Shown here one piece after another: positions 30,910-42,537 of a stretch of DNA of 64,000 nt. A program made the translations under genes and the position numbers. Position 1 is the stretch's first letter, and every line of letters begins with the position of its first letter. This DNA comes from Selaginella moellendorffii (taxonomy: Eukaryota; Streptophyta; Lycopodiopsida; Selaginellales; Selaginellaceae). The DNA lies in the NCBI RefSeq assembly GCF_000143415.4, contig NW_003314307.1, forward strand, positions 444,859 through 508,858, given 5' to 3'. A model generated the notes under the pieces. It ran no database searches. It saw only the letters and a list, made by a program, of their open reading frames with translations, and was not told the DNA's origin.

Positions 30910-30943
30910 TGCGATTTTACAAAAATTAGGGTTCTTGAGAGCA
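30910..30943. promoter_or_regulatory. 34-bp bidirectional spacer with telo-box
   Basis: The start codons of the GT77 gene (minus, 30909) and SEN54 (plus, 30944) are only 34 bp apart. The spacer holds TTAGGGTT at 30926-30933. Core promoters and leaders must overlap the opposite gene, or transcription starts must be very close to each ATG. Confidence 0.75.
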
Positions 30944-31840
30944 ATGCTCCTTTTCTCGTGGATCCGTGCGTGGATCCAGTCGTGGATCCGGCGATTGTTT
31001 GCGCCAGCTAAGCGCCAGGAGCGGATCGCAGCGAGGAAACGCGCCGAGGATTTGTTCGATGTTCCAGGATCGACTGTGATCGTGAGGTTCTCTCGATTTT
31101 CAGTAGAGATTTTTGATATAGATTGGTTTCTCTAGGAAGGATGCATCCACGGCAGAGTGGGATGATCGGATTGGAATGGCTCGAGTCGCAAATCCAAGAG
31201 GAAAAATCTGGAACACGACTGGAGTGATTCGTAGTTCTTCGCTGCTATGCAATGTGGAAGAAACCATGTAAGCGATAAAACAAATTTCTTTTCGATTGGA
31301 TGATCTTCAAATTTCTTGGTCCAGCTATCTTGTGGAGCAAGGATGTCTCGTTCTCACTTTGCAAGGAAGAACTATGGATCTCCACGAAGTTCTCGAGCTT
31401 CTGGGAGTGGAAAAGAATGGCTGCTCGATGGACGCTTACAACGTCTACTCGCATTTCAAAGCTCTTGGCTATGTCGTCTCTCGCCACAATGTGGATTGGA
31501 CGGCCAAGGAAGAACTCGAATCGATCGACAGAGAAAGAGATGATCATTCTTCTTCTTCTTCTCTCAAGTTGGTCTTTGACGTCTACGCTCCAAACAGCCA
31601 GTTTAGAAAGACATCACCTGGAGTCCCGCTTTTCAGCCTCTGTGTCTCGAGGTAAGATCCTTGGAACTCTTCTCGAAACTTTGATACCAGCGTGCCAGAT
31701 CTTGTAGGACTGCTCCAACCAAGAACCAAGTTAACACTTTGGAACGGGGAAGCAAAGTACCAGTTAAGTTTGCGACGGTCCAAGGTGGACATGTTGGAAT
31801 TTTCTCCTTCACCACAGTGGAGCTTCCATGCTTGTCCTAG
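30944..31840 (+). CDS. SEN54: tRNA-splicing endonuclease subunit SEN54
   Basis: Four exons (30944-31081, 31122-31267, 31325-31651, 31699-31840) encode 250 residues. The N-terminal part RKDASTAEWDDRIGMARV, GKIWNTTGV and ETIYLVEQGCLVL is the SEN54 N-domain. YNVYSHFKALGYVVSRH and VFDVYAPNSQFRKTSPGVP are the C-terminal endonuclease-like fold, ending VPVKFATVQGGHVGIFSF and TTVELPCLS. In the heterotetramer SEN54 is a structural, non-catalytic subunit with SEN2, SEN15 and SEN34. Exon 1 (49 codons with many Trp and Arg) is not conserved and its start is a guess. The acceptor at 31698 is chosen because it restores the conserved frame. Confidence 0.9.
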
Positions 31841-32157
31841 AACCAGTGGGTCACGCTTGACGTTCTTGACAAAATCATAAAAACGATAATGTCATTGTAA
31901 CTTGAAGCGAGTCAAGTCGATCTCATGAACTTTCTTGTCAATGGCGTTTCGAAAGAGTAATATGATGACCCTGCGACGATTCATCACAATGACATAGTGT
32001 TTCTCTGTCACCTGTGTCGTGTTTAAACGTCTCTTGGCCTCGTGATCTGGAAAGTTGGATCTGACTGACTTCCCGCTCATGACTCGATGAATTCTTACTG
32101 AGACAAAAGAGAAGCATTACATTCGAAGACTTCAATCTACTATAAATTGACAAGCAA
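31841..32157. other. Intergenic, SEN54 to P450
   Basis: 317 bp between two plus-strand genes: SEN54 3' flank, then the P450 promoter and leader. A possible TATA-like TATAAATT lies at 32141-32148, close to the P450 start. No further gene is visible. Confidence 0.45.
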
Positions 32158-33811
32158 ATGCCCACCTCTTGCTGCAAGATGAAGCTTCCAGGGACTTTTG
32201 TGTTTGTCATGGTCTCACTTCTTTTCACCTTGCTTGTAGTTGCCTGTCAGGCTCTTGATCATCTGTCCACAAGTCCGGGCACTCAAATGAATTGGTTTTT
32301 GCTCGCCTTCGCTTGCATTCTGACTGCTGTGATATCTGTTTCATGGTGGCTGATGCTCAAGTCTCGATTGAGGCTGCCTCCGGGACCGATGGCACTGCCA
32401 ATTGTTGGCCACCTCCATCTTCTTCTCAAGCTCCCACACCAGTCATTCCACAAGCTCTCGCACAAGTTCGGTCCCATAATGACCATTAAGCTGGGAAACA
32501 AAACAGCCATCGTCATTTCATCCAAGAAAGCAGCAAAAGAAATCCTTACGTCTTACGATCGCGTCTTTGCGTCGAGGCCTGTTCTCATTTCCCCGCAAAG
32601 CCTGTGCTACAACTCGAAGAACATCTCTTGCTGCAAATATGGTCCCTACTGGAGGGAAATGAGGAAGATTTGCACGACGGAGCTGTTTAGTTCAAAACGT
32701 CTCTCCAGTTTCCAGAACACAAGGCTCGAGGAAACTCAAAATCTCCTGCAAAGAGTGGCCGAACAACTCAAAGTTCCCATCAACATGAAGATTGAGCTTT
32801 CAACTCTCACCTTGAATGTTATAACTCGCATGGCCATTGGCAAGAAGTTCCGTCATGGAGAGTTCTCGGAAGACGCAGAACCACTGAACGTGATCCTGGA
32901 GGCAGTACGGTTGATGGGAGCAGTCAATCTCGGCGACTACATACCTTTTCTCAAGCGGCTTGACCCTGGAGGATACATTCCACGTTTAAAAAAGACAAGC
33001 AAAAAGATTGATTGCATCTTACAGAGGCTTGTCGACGACCATCGAGAAGAAAAGGTGAAATCCGGCGACTTGGTGGACGTTCTACAGTCGGTCGGAATTG
33101 AGGACAGTGCCATAAAAGCCGTGATCCTGGTAAGCTCACAAAAGCAATTCTCATAAGAACTAAACCGCTCTTACGTCTCTGAAGGACATCCTTGCTGGAG
33201 GAACAGACACCACCGCAGTTACGACCGAGTGGGCCTTGTCGGAGCTCCTCAGAAATCCCGAGTGCCTGAGAAAAGTTCAGCAAGAGATTCATGTCATTGT
33301 TGGTGACAATCGTCTGGTGAACGAGAATGACCTCCATCATCTACACTACCTCAAAGCTGTGGTCAAAGAGACGTTTCGACTGCATCCAGCAGCTCCTATG
33401 ATGGCACCGCACGAGTCCATCGAAGCGTGCACTCTCAAAGGCTACACAATTCCGGCAAAAACATGGCTTCTAATTAATGCTTGGTCGATGGGACGCGATC
33501 CAGCTCAATGGGACTCACCGGAAGAATTCATGCCCGAGCGCTTCATAAACTCGTCTATAGATGTCAAAGGCTGCGACTTCGAGCTCATACCATTTGGAGC
33601 AGGCAGGAGGATGTGCGTGGGGATGTCTCTCGCACTGTGCATGGTAGAGCTCACTCTTGCACGGCTGGTGCAAGCATTTCACTGGGCCCTTCCTGACGGC
33701 AGCACCATGAACATGGAGGAGAGACAAGGCGTGATCGTCGCAAGAAAACATCCGCTTATCGCAGTGGCAAACCGGCGGCTTCCCCCCGAAGTCTACATAA
33801 ACACGTTGTAA
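32158..33811 (+). CDS. Cytochrome P450 (plant A-type, CYP71 clan)
   Basis: Two exons, 32158-33129 and 33185-33811, give up to 532 residues. The intron lies directly before the I-helix, where plant A-type P450s usually have theirs. Motifs: proline hinge LRLPPGPMALPIVGHLH, C-helix WREMRK, I-helix AGGTDTT (328-334), ExxR in KETFR (385-389), PERF and the heme loop FGAGRRMCVG with the ligand Cys at about 468. A start at Met44 (32287, MNWFLLAFACILTAV) would give 489 residues and a normal single membrane anchor, so the first 43 residues are doubtful. It should be an ER monooxygenase of specialised metabolism. The substrate cannot be inferred. Confidence 0.95.
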
Positions 33812-34053
33812 ATGACAAACACAAACATGAATACAAATAAAAAGACGTACCTTACGCCCACTGTGGGCGAAGAGCTGGATAAAAGTTAAAAGAACGTTCG
33901 CAACATCTCTGAAAATGCGAACCAGATTGCATTCTTCCCTGTCAATGTACATACACTCTAAGAAAACAAAAGGAGAGTCCAGTCCTGCCATGAAATGGAT
34001 GTTAACTTCAAGATAAAACATCATCGCAGCAACGTACCTAAGCTACAATTCTG

Positions 34054-35005
34054 CTAAGATCGCCCTTTCCACTTCCCGAGGATGCTAAACCAAAGAGACC
34101 GTAGCCACAACTGGATGGTCTGAAACGAAAAACCACTATGAGCGTTAAGCTGAATGCTATGTTACCTGAGAGAATCTCTCCAGCACGTTGGGCTCCTTCT
34201 GTACGTTTCTTTGGTTCTCCGCAGTGGTTCCAACTCGCCCCGCCGCTACGTTAAACTCGCTCTCTAGGCTCTTCTCCATGCTCTTCTTAGCTTTCTCTAG
34301 ATCCTCGCCCTTATCGGCCATCGCAGCTTCCTTCTCAAGAGCCTTTCGCTCGTCATAGTCGTCGAGAACTTCATTTACGTAAACCACAACCTGAAAACCA
34401 CAACAGGAAAAAAACGAAGAAAGAATGAGCAGCAATCCAAGAGAAACAAGGAAAAGTCTCACGTATAAGAAGAGTGCGTATAATGTGATCACACCAGCGT
34501 TTTGGAGCCACTGTGGAACTTGGTACTTCGGCGGAGGAGGCTCGTCAAACGCCCGACTTGATTCCACCAATGCCAGCAGCTGCTTCATACCTTCCGACGG
34601 CTTCTCGTCCTCAAAGAATGGCTCCAGCCTATCGAAAGTGGACACAAATTGCTCTTCCACAGTGCCTTGCTCCCTGGCCTCTCGCCGCTTAAATTTCTTC
34701 TTGTAGACCCTCACTTTCCTCTTCATGATATCGTTCATGAGATTTCGCTGTTCTCGCAGCTTCTCAAGCGTCAGCAGCTCGTAATCTTCTTCTTCCTGCG
34801 GCTCTTCTTCTTCATCTCTTCGCGCGGCTATTCTCGAGATTCTTGCTACATTGTGAGAATGCAGACCTCTGATACTAGCGCTTGACATACCGCATGGCCT
34901 GGCGGCGCTGATCGAGCGCTCTACTTGCGATCTCGATCGCGAAACCCTCGAGACCCGGCCGGCTCCATCGAAGCTGGAGGAGAATGCCATCGCCAACGAC
35001 GCCAT
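34054..35005 (-). CDS. Unknown membrane protein, probably organellar
   Basis: Model: exons 35005-34463, 34390-34166 and 34119-34054, 277 residues. The 72-nt intron between the first two is stopless, so an unspliced frame also exists. The last exon is inferred from a good donor (CAG/GTAAC) and acceptor and gives the Trp-rich end TIQLWLRSLWFSILGKWKG. The N-terminus (MASLAMAFSSSFDGAGRVSR) is Ser/Arg-rich like a transit peptide. An acidic stretch (RRDEEEEPQEEEDYELL), a basic coiled-coil-like region (IMKRKVRVYKKKFKRREAR), a hydrophobic segment (VITLYALFLYVVVYVNEV) and a charged helix (DDYDERKALEKEAAMADKG) follow. I do not recognise the family. Head-to-head with SEC20. Confidence 0.75.
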
Positions 35006-35056
35006 GGTATCTAAACCCCTAAAATTTCTCGCTAGAACCCTAAATTTTCTTTCTCA
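35006..35056. promoter_or_regulatory. 51-bp bidirectional spacer with telo-box
   Basis: Lies between the start codons of the unknown membrane protein (minus) and SEC20 (plus). It contains AACCCTAA at 35036-35043 and the related AAACCCCTAAAA at 35013-35024. It must serve both genes. Confidence 0.75.
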
Positions 35057-36258
35057 ATGGAGGGGGATGAAGCGGCAGTGCTGCGCGCGCTGGAGAAGAT
35101 CGAGAGGGACTGGGAGGGAATGCGCAGGGATGCCAAGAGCAAGATCGATGCCGTCGCCGCTTGTAGATCCGTTGGTGACGCTAGGTCTCTCCCGCGTCTC
35201 AATGCGCTCGCGCAGGATTCCCTGGCGGCAATTCGATCGCTAATGGGAAACATGGAGGTTCTCATTCCACAGCACCCAAGGTAGGGAAAGGAATCATAGT
35301 TTTAGCTGCGAGAAAGAGAATGAATTTTTTTTCCATCAGTGAAGAGGCTAGCGAGGGTTACGAGCTCTTGCTATCAAATTTTAAAGACGAGTATGAAGCG
35401 TAAGTATTGTTTTGTAACTTTTCTTGTTTCCTTTGCCTCTTGTTCGATCTGATCCTTGCTTCTAGATTGAGATTGAGTCTCCGGAGTGCCAATTTACGAG
35501 CCAAGTCCAACATAGGAAAATCTGCAAACGAAGAGGTATTCTTTTCTTCTTGCTTGCGAAAAAATCTTTCTTTGATAGCCTGTTGCTACATCAGAGAGAG
35601 ATGCTACTCTCTGGTGGTAAAGAGGGGACGCTAAGACGACGGAATCTCGAGTAAGTCGGTCAGTGTAGTCCTTTTGAAAGATAAGAATGGTTTGCAACCT
35701 CAGGACTCAAGCAGGAATGGCTGCCGCTGCCGAAAACGTCACGGAAACATTGAGACGAACGAGACAATTGATGGTTCAGGTTGGTTCTAAAATCTCAATT
35801 TTCTGCTCAATTCAATCATATTTTCTCTTTCCAACCATAGGAAATCGATCGGGGATCGACGACTTTGTCAGCTCTTGGTGAGTTTTCCATCCAATCTATG
35901 GTGTCTAAACTTCGCTAAATTTTCATCCAGATCACTCTTCCACCATGCTGTACAAAACCGAGTCTGAGTATTCAGGCCAAACATCACTGTTCCAGACGAC
36001 AAGACGTCTTCTCTCCGTTCTGACTCGCCATGACGTTCTAGACAGGTGATCGATCAAACAGACTCACGACTTAGTTCTTTCGTTCTACTTTGCTGCTTAA
36101 AATCTGTGCGTTTCTCCTTGTGTAGGCTCATACTAATCGTTGGAGCTCTGTTCTTCATCATGGTCTGTGCATATATCTTGAAGAAGAGATTTATCCCCCA
36201 GAGAGTCAAGAAGTTCGCTCCTCCCTCTCATCCTATTGTGTACCAAGACGAGCTCTAA
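35057..36258 (+). CDS. SEC20: SNARE protein SEC20
   Basis: Eight exons (35057-35280, 35340-35399, 35466-35535, 35595-35650, 35704-35779, 35841-35877, 35931-36045, 36126-36258) encode 256 residues. SEC20 is a Qb-type SNARE of the ER that works with USE1 and SYP81/UFE1 in Golgi-to-ER retrograde fusion. The SNARE helix region runs from REMLLSGGKEGTLRRRN through AGMAAAAENVTETLRRTRQ to TRRLLSVLTRHDVLD. The membrane anchor RLILIVGALFFIMVCAYIL and a short basic tail with RFIPQRVKK follow. The C-terminus PIVYQDEL ends like a DEL-type retrieval signal. Confidence 0.93.
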
Positions 36259-36416
36259 ATCATCTAAGCTTGGACGGTGGCGATTGCGTCGCGGCAAATG
36301 TAATTTATTTGAAATTTGAAATGCCCTAGTTTGAACGGTGGCGATTGAGAAGCTTGGTCTCGCGGCAAATGTGATTTAAAATCTAGGGCAAGCGCGAGCC
36401 CGAAACGAACAAAGAA

Positions 36417-36985
36417 ATGGGGAACGATTGGAGGATCCTGAACGCGAACGAGGAGCCGGATTACGACACGGTGAGGGTAATGCTTCCAAATCCCAAGTGC
36501 GCCTTGCTCTACTCCTTCCCTCCAGAAGGAAAGCCCGCCAAAATCATCCAAGAAACTTGGGGCTATGGAGCTCGCCGCGATCTCGTCGATGGCCAGGGTC
36601 GCGTCTTCCGGGCCAACGACATTGTCCCTCGCGGGACGATTCTCTACGCTCGAGGTATCGCAAAGAACACTCCTCTTTTGCTCGATCAAAAACTGATTTT
36701 TTTTCTCTGGATCAAACAGTGCCATACACCGTGAGACGATCGCCATTCCAACCGGCTGGAGCACATCACCAGGACTGCGATTGCGCGCTCGTCCACAACG
36801 CCGACGACGAGCTCATAGCGAAAATTCCCATCGATCCCCAAGGCAAAACCACGGCCGCGGAGATTCTAGCCAACAAGGTGGACTGGTGTTACTTGAGAGA
36901 CGCTATCGGCGAGCAGATAAGAAACGATGCGTTCATCTTGCCTGGAACCAAAGTCTGGGTTCACAACATCCCGGCACACAGTTGA
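36417..36985 (+). CDS. Conserved-looking unknown protein
   Basis: Two exons (36417-36654 and 36720-36985) give 167 residues: MGNDWRILNANEEPDYDTVR, then LPNPKCALLYSFPPEGKPAK, ETWGYGARRDLVDGQGRVFR and, in exon 2, VPYTVRRSPFQPAGAHHQDC and KVWVHNIPAHS. It has no signal peptide and no membrane segment. It reads like a folded, soluble protein with balanced composition and clean splice sites, so it is probably real, but I do not recognise a family. An alternative 3' splice from 36979 to about 37036 would swap the last two residues for HRSYDRRSG. Confidence 0.7.
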
Positions 36986-37095
36986 GTCAATTTTTAAGCT
37001 CTGAGGATTTGCTTACACTACTCTTCTTCGCACAGGTTCATACGATCGTAGGAGCGGATGATTCTCAAAAGTGTAAAGAAGACTTCGACTGATCG

Positions 37096-38274
37096 TCACT
37101 GTTTACTGTGTTGTAGTTCCTAAGGAGTTTAGCAAGTTAGCTACTCATACAACCAAAATCGATGTAGAGACTTACCTGCATTAGAGATTCCACGCGACAA
37201 GATTGTATTTTCCTGTGTTCTCGCACAGCCTCATCGCTCTGGAACATAACCTCGCTTTGTTAATGGTTGAATCGACACAAGGGTATGTGCTTACATTGAC
37301 AGCGTCGATTTCCATTTGCAAACTTTTCAAATTCTCCACCAGTTCTTCGCATCTATGCTGCGGTACCCAAAGATCACGAGTCAGAAAACTCTAGAAAAAA
37401 GAAAACAAGAACAAGCGCAAACTTGCTGGACTTGAGAACTGGAGTCGAGAAAACTCGCAACCTGCTTCTCGAGCTCGTCAATCTGCGGCAGAGCACGATT
37501 AAAGCCACTAACTCAGCAAACAAAGAGCGAAGGCACCTTTCTGGAAATGGCTAACATGGTTCCTAGAGGAGTTAATCTCGCTGAACCTGGATCGTTAGAC
37601 TTGCTGCCTCTCGCAAGCCGCTTCTCCATTGCCCGTATTCGTCGAGCACGAAGCTCTTCGATACTCCCGGGGATTTCCAAGCACTGCGTCTCAGTATCAT
37701 CGTCATCCGCGACCCTGTCACCATTTTCTTCTGGAGCGTGTTGGCCTGTTGCGTTGTTTGCTCCACCCAAACGCTTGCCACCTGATAGCTTTAAAAAGTC
37801 AGTGGATCGATCAACCAAGAAACTCAAAGAAAAGCATCACACTCATCTATGGTAGACACTGGTGGTTTCTTAGGAACAACCAGAGAGTTCACGGAAGATC
37901 ACGGACGATCAGGAAGGCCAGGAAGAAAAAAAAGAAACAAAAACTTCAAAGACCACGTTGCCTAGAACTAAAATGTCAAACAAAGAGAGAAATGGAAAAT
38001 TCCACGAGCTTAATCGCTAAGAAGAGTCAGAGGCTGTCGGCATTCTTCGCTAGCATGTCGTAGGCCACACGTCAAGGAGAAGATTTGAGGCACGCACGAA
38101 GGAGGAAGCGAGAAGGAAAAGAGGGCAAGAATGTCTACCGGGATTTCTCCGCTTCACAAGATGCCCAATCACAAGAATCGTGAACGCTGCGATGGCGAGG
38201 AATGGAAGCCCGATCGTGACGCGCTTGGCCGCTGAGGAATCCGCACGGAAGGCACGGCTATGCAGCTCCGCCAT
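37096..38274 (-). CDS. Coiled-coil protein with N-terminal membrane segment
   Basis: Exons I can support on the minus strand: about 38274-38139 (MAELHSRAFRADSSAAK, then a membrane segment GLPFLAIAAFTILVIGHLV), 37788-37537, 37482-37432 (or to 37423), 37357-37295, 37238-37176 and 37119-37096. The middle exon reads LSGGKRLGGANNATG, an acidic DDDDTETQ and SIEELRARRIRAMEKRLARG. The last exons form a coiled coil (IDELEKQVASFL, CEELVENLKSLQMEIDAVN, SDEAVREHRKIQ, ELQHSKQ). The join between the first exon and 37788 is unresolved. A small exon near 37840-37870 (KPPVSTIDE) may belong there. Family not recognised. The start is 145 bp from the ABCA start. Confidence 0.6.
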
Positions 38275-38419
38275 GGAAATATTTCCTACCTATCTACCTA
38301 GAAGCTCGATCGATTAGGGTTCTTCGGCATCCACAGGAAAAGAGAGAGAGAGGAAAGATTCTCCTGTCAGCAGACAATGCTAGAATGCTGAAAAGATCTT
38401 TCCTCCTCTAGCGTGATCG
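38275..38419. promoter_or_regulatory. 145-bp bidirectional spacer with telo-box
   Basis: Between the coiled-coil protein (minus) and the ABCA transporter (plus). TTAGGGTT lies at 38314-38321, and a GA-rich run (AGAGAGAGAGAGG) at 38342-38354. Confidence 0.7.
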
Positions 38420-41400
38420 ATGGAAACGCCGGTGCTATGGCTCTTCCGGCGCCAGTTCTCGGCGCTCTTCTACAAGAATATCATGCTTTCGCTGCGGCGC
38501 AAGCGCTCCACGATAATCCACTTCTCCTCGGCGTTCTTGTTCGTGCTGCTCATCTTTGGCGTGGATCAAGCGATCCAGGCGAGTAGAAGAGGGACTACTT
38601 CCTACCGGGACGTCAAGTCTCCCCCGGCAACGGCGATCTCGCCGATCGTTCCTTGCGAGACCGGGTATTTCATGAGGGATCCGTGCTACGATTTCGTGTG
38701 GAGTGGGAATTCCAGCGCCACCGCAGCTCGGATCGTGCTGGAAATATTGCGGAACAATCCCGGGCGACCGATACCACCGTCCAAGGTAAGATCTCTTCCT
38801 CCATAGCTTCATAGCTTCATAGCTTTAGTTACTTAGCGAATGGCTCTCTCTTCGATCGTAGACATTGGGCTTTGCTACCCCGGACGACGTGGATAGATGG
38901 CTCCTCGCGCATCCATTGCAGTGTCCTGGAGCTCTTCATCTGGAAGAACGGCAGCCAAACGTGATCGCGTATGGAATCCAAACGAATTCCACCGCCAAGA
39001 TCATTCGCGGGACGTTTGAGGACACTGTGTTTAAGTTCCAGCTCCCTTTGCAAGCCGCCGCCGAGAGGGAGATCAGTCGCTTTTTGACAAGAGGTAAGAC
39101 CAACCAAGCGAGAAGTTTTGTCTTCTCTTTATCCGTGAAGGAATCTCACTTTTAGTTGCTACAGATCCGAGTCTTGGATGGAACGTTTCGTTTGCGGAGT
39201 ATCCACATCCAGCGAGAACAACATTTTCTACGGTCGGAACTATCGGTCCCACTTTCTTGCTCGCCGCCACCATGTTTGGATTTGTCATTCAGCTAAGCAA
39301 TTTGGTTTCCGAGAAGGAGCTCAAGCTTCGTCAGGTATGATTCATCGACGATTATGGTCTGATCATCTTAAACGCTTTGAGCAGGCAATGTCTGTTATGG
39401 GGTTGATGGATTCCGTGTATTGGTCGACATGGCTGATATGGGACGTGTGCTTGACTTTCCTCTCGTCGATGGTGCTGGTCCTTTCCGGCATGATGTTCCA
39501 GTTTAATTTCTTCCTGGACAACGATTTTGGCGTGCTTTTCCTCGTTTTCTTTCTCTTTCAGACGAACATGGTACGTATTAACTACTGAAGTTGTTCTTCG
39601 ACAATTTGCAGCTGGATGTAGGTGGCCTTTTCCTTTCTGCTGTCCACTTTCGTTACGAAAACATCGTCAGCAAACACTGTTGGTTTTGTGGTTTTCATTG
39701 TCGGTTTTGTAACACAGGTAAGATTCTTATTATTGACAAAGTTCACTAAGTTGATACGTATTTTGGCTCCTTTTTTTGATCAATTTCTGCCAGTTGGTGA
39801 CCGCATTTGGTTTCCCTTACAGCAACTCCTATTCTAAATTGTATCAAATTATTTGGTCTTTTTTTCCTCCCAATATTTTCGCGGCTGGCATGAGTGATTT
39901 GGGAAAGGCCAGCTCCGAAAGCTCCGGATATACTTGGGCTGGTCGTAATCGTTGTCCTCCTAGAGATAATGAAACTGATTGTGTCCTCACCTTGGTAAGC
40001 ACCTATTTGTTTTGAAGTACAAACGACTCAAAAAATTTCTCACGTCCCAGGAGCAAGGATACTATTGGCTAATAGGAACATTCTTTCTATGGCTTGTGCT
40101 CGCGATATACTTTGACAACGTTCTTCCGGATGTAAATGGGGTTCGTAAGCCATGGTTTTACTTTACACATGCATCTTACTGGACAGGAAACATGAATGAG
40201 AAAGAAACAACAGGTATTAGATTGAGATTATCTTCAAGCTGTTGGTAACTATGTCTCTGCTTATCTAGGATGTTGTGGACGTAAAATTTTACCTTCACCA
40301 CCACCTGGAACTGCTACAGACGACGATGTGAAAGCCGAAGAAGACTCGGTGAAACAAAATGATGTTGATCCGCTGATTGCTGTACAAGTACGAGGTCTGG
40401 TAAAGACATTCTCGGGTTCACGGAAAAAGGCAGGCTGCTGTCGGTGGCGAAGGGTACCTCCTCAACACGCTGTTCAGGTAATAATTCTTAAAACGTATTT
40501 CATACGGGCTCATTACTTCCTGGCAGGGCTGCTGGTTCAGCATTGAGAATCAGAAGCTATTCTGCCTCTTGGGTGCCAATGGAGCTGGAAAAACGACGAC
40601 AATAAACTGTTTAACTGGTATACTTCCGGTTACTGCCGGCGATGGTAAGTTCAACTGTTGAGTTGTTATCGTTGGAGATAACCTTTGCACGTAGCGTATG
40701 TTTACGGCGAGTCGATAAAAAGTACTCACGGCATGAACCGTATTCGAAGCTACATGGGCGTCTGCCCACAGGTGAGACCTTTTTGACTTCGGAAAACTCT
40801 GAGAAAGTTTAGCTGTGTCTTTTCCATAAAGTTTGATATATTATGGGGCTCTTTAACTGGACGGGAGCATCTACACATTTTTGCAAAGATTAAAGGAATT
40901 GACCAGACTAAACAACGCGAGGTACGCTAATGCTAGCATTCTTTTGTGTTTTGTAACCTTTTGAATGCAGAAAGTAGAGGAGATGCTTGCGAAAGTTAAA
41001 TTGACAGAGGCTGGAAACACAAGATCCGATTCTTACAGCGGCGGAATGAAGCGACGGTTAAGTGTTGCCATTTCACTCGTTGGAGATCCGAAAGTGCTGT
41101 ATTTGGATGAACCTGTAAGTGCTTATAATGCTTGTGGAAATCATACTCATTCTTTGAATGGCAGACAACGGGAATGGACCCTATAATGCGTAGGCACGTA
41201 TGGGACGTGATAGAAGATGCGAAGAAAAACTGTGCCATAATTCTTACGACCCACTCAATGGAAGAAGCTGACGTTCTAGCGGATCGAATCGCGATCATGG
41301 CGAAAGGAAAGCTTCAATGCATTGGTAGCTCAATCCATTTGAAGTCCAAGTATGGGACTGGATACAAGATCAGCGTTGGCGTTGAAAACGGGTTTTCTGG

Positions 41401-42100
41401 AAGTGCTGCCGAAGTCGAGGAGGAAGAACGAGTAAAACGGGCTGGCATCAAGGCATACTTTCATGAGGTAAGCCTGGCAGTTTTACATATTCATTAAAAA
41501 AAAAAGCTAAATTGCGTTGCTCTTTCAGCATCTTAATCTTGCTCCTTGTGAAGAAACGAAAGCGTACGTAACGTTCGCTGTTCCTCAAAGCCAGCCTAAA
41601 CTCGCAGTACGTAAAAATCAATACTTCCAGAGTGGTTCTCACTATACTTTTACATTGGATGCAGGATTTCTTTGAAGAATTGAGCTACAAGTCGAAGGAG
41701 CTTGGCATCACCGACATCCAGCTGGGCTTGACAACGTTAGAGGACGTGTTTCTAAACATTGCCAAGAGAGCTGAGCTCCAAAACTCCGAGGGTCGGCTGG
41801 AGCAACTTCGTCTCTCCGATGGGATGGTTCTCATGGTGAGTAGTAAAACATGAACTTCGTGGTATGGTAAATGATGATCCTCGTGTCATACACCAGGTAC
41901 CCGTTGGTACGCGATACTTTCCAGTCCCCGGCACAGTCACCGAAGATCATCCACTGGGAATGATGGTGGAGATCTTCTGGCAGCAGGACGAGAATGGCTC
42001 TCTTTGCATTCGAGACTTCTCAGAGCTAAGGCCAGCTCCGGAAACGCTAGCGATGGATCAAGCGAGGTTGAGCTCCGTGATCCGGAACATTCTCGAGTGA
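38420..42100 (+). CDS. Half-size ABCA transporter (plant ATH type)
   Basis: Sixteen exons sum to 935 residues in frame: 38420-38785, 38862-39093, 39165-39334, 39385-39570, 39622-39717, 39794-39994, 40051-40213, 40269-40477, 40527-40644, 40695-40771, 40832-40921, 40971-41114, 41165-41467, 41529-41606, 41665-41835, 41897-42100. The N-terminal anchor with FSSAFLFVLLIFGVDQAI precedes a large lumenal loop. About six membrane segments follow, then one nucleotide-binding domain with Walker A GANGAGKTT, Q-loop GVCPQ, signature YSGGMKRRLS, Walker B VLYLDEP and the switch His in TTHSMEEAD. The C-terminal tail SSVIRNILE closes the ABCA regulatory domain. Plant half-size ABCA proteins are linked to lipid/acyl-CoA transport at the ER. 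Substrate here is inferred only. Confidence 0.95.
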
Positions 42101-42537
42101 CAAGAAAAGGGGTACTTTTGATCTTTAGATTTCTTCGAGCTAAAGAAGAAATGAACATCTGATCAATCCCAGGATCAAACGATCCAGAAACTTGGCGATC
42201 TCGAAGATGATCGATTAATCCGTCCAGAGATAAAGTCACAAGGCCGGGAAAGAATCAAAGAAGTATTTTAAAGTCATGGAAGTGTAGCCAGTAATGGCTG
42301 GCTCTATTGTACGACACTTTATACCAAAGCGCCACCGACACCATGGCCACAAAACGCCATGCTGTACGAACATCCATGTCTAGTGATTATATCCGTGACT
42401 ATCTGGGCCATGTGGCCACAACTACCATATTGCCAGGAGACTCTTGTGCGCGTAGAGAAGGCGAGAAGGCGATGGGCGCCAAGGGCTAGGTTTTGCGCGG
42501 CGGGCGAGAGGAGGAGGAGCTAGCGGGAGCTGGAGAT
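42101..42537. other. Intergenic, ABCA to synaptotagmin
   Basis: 437 bp between two plus-strand genes. AGCCAGTAATGGCTGGCT at 42287-42304 is an imperfect inverted repeat that could fold. The last 60 bases before the ATG are GC- and GA-rich (GGCGGGCGAGAGGAGGAGG), a likely leader. No other gene is visible. Confidence 0.5.
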
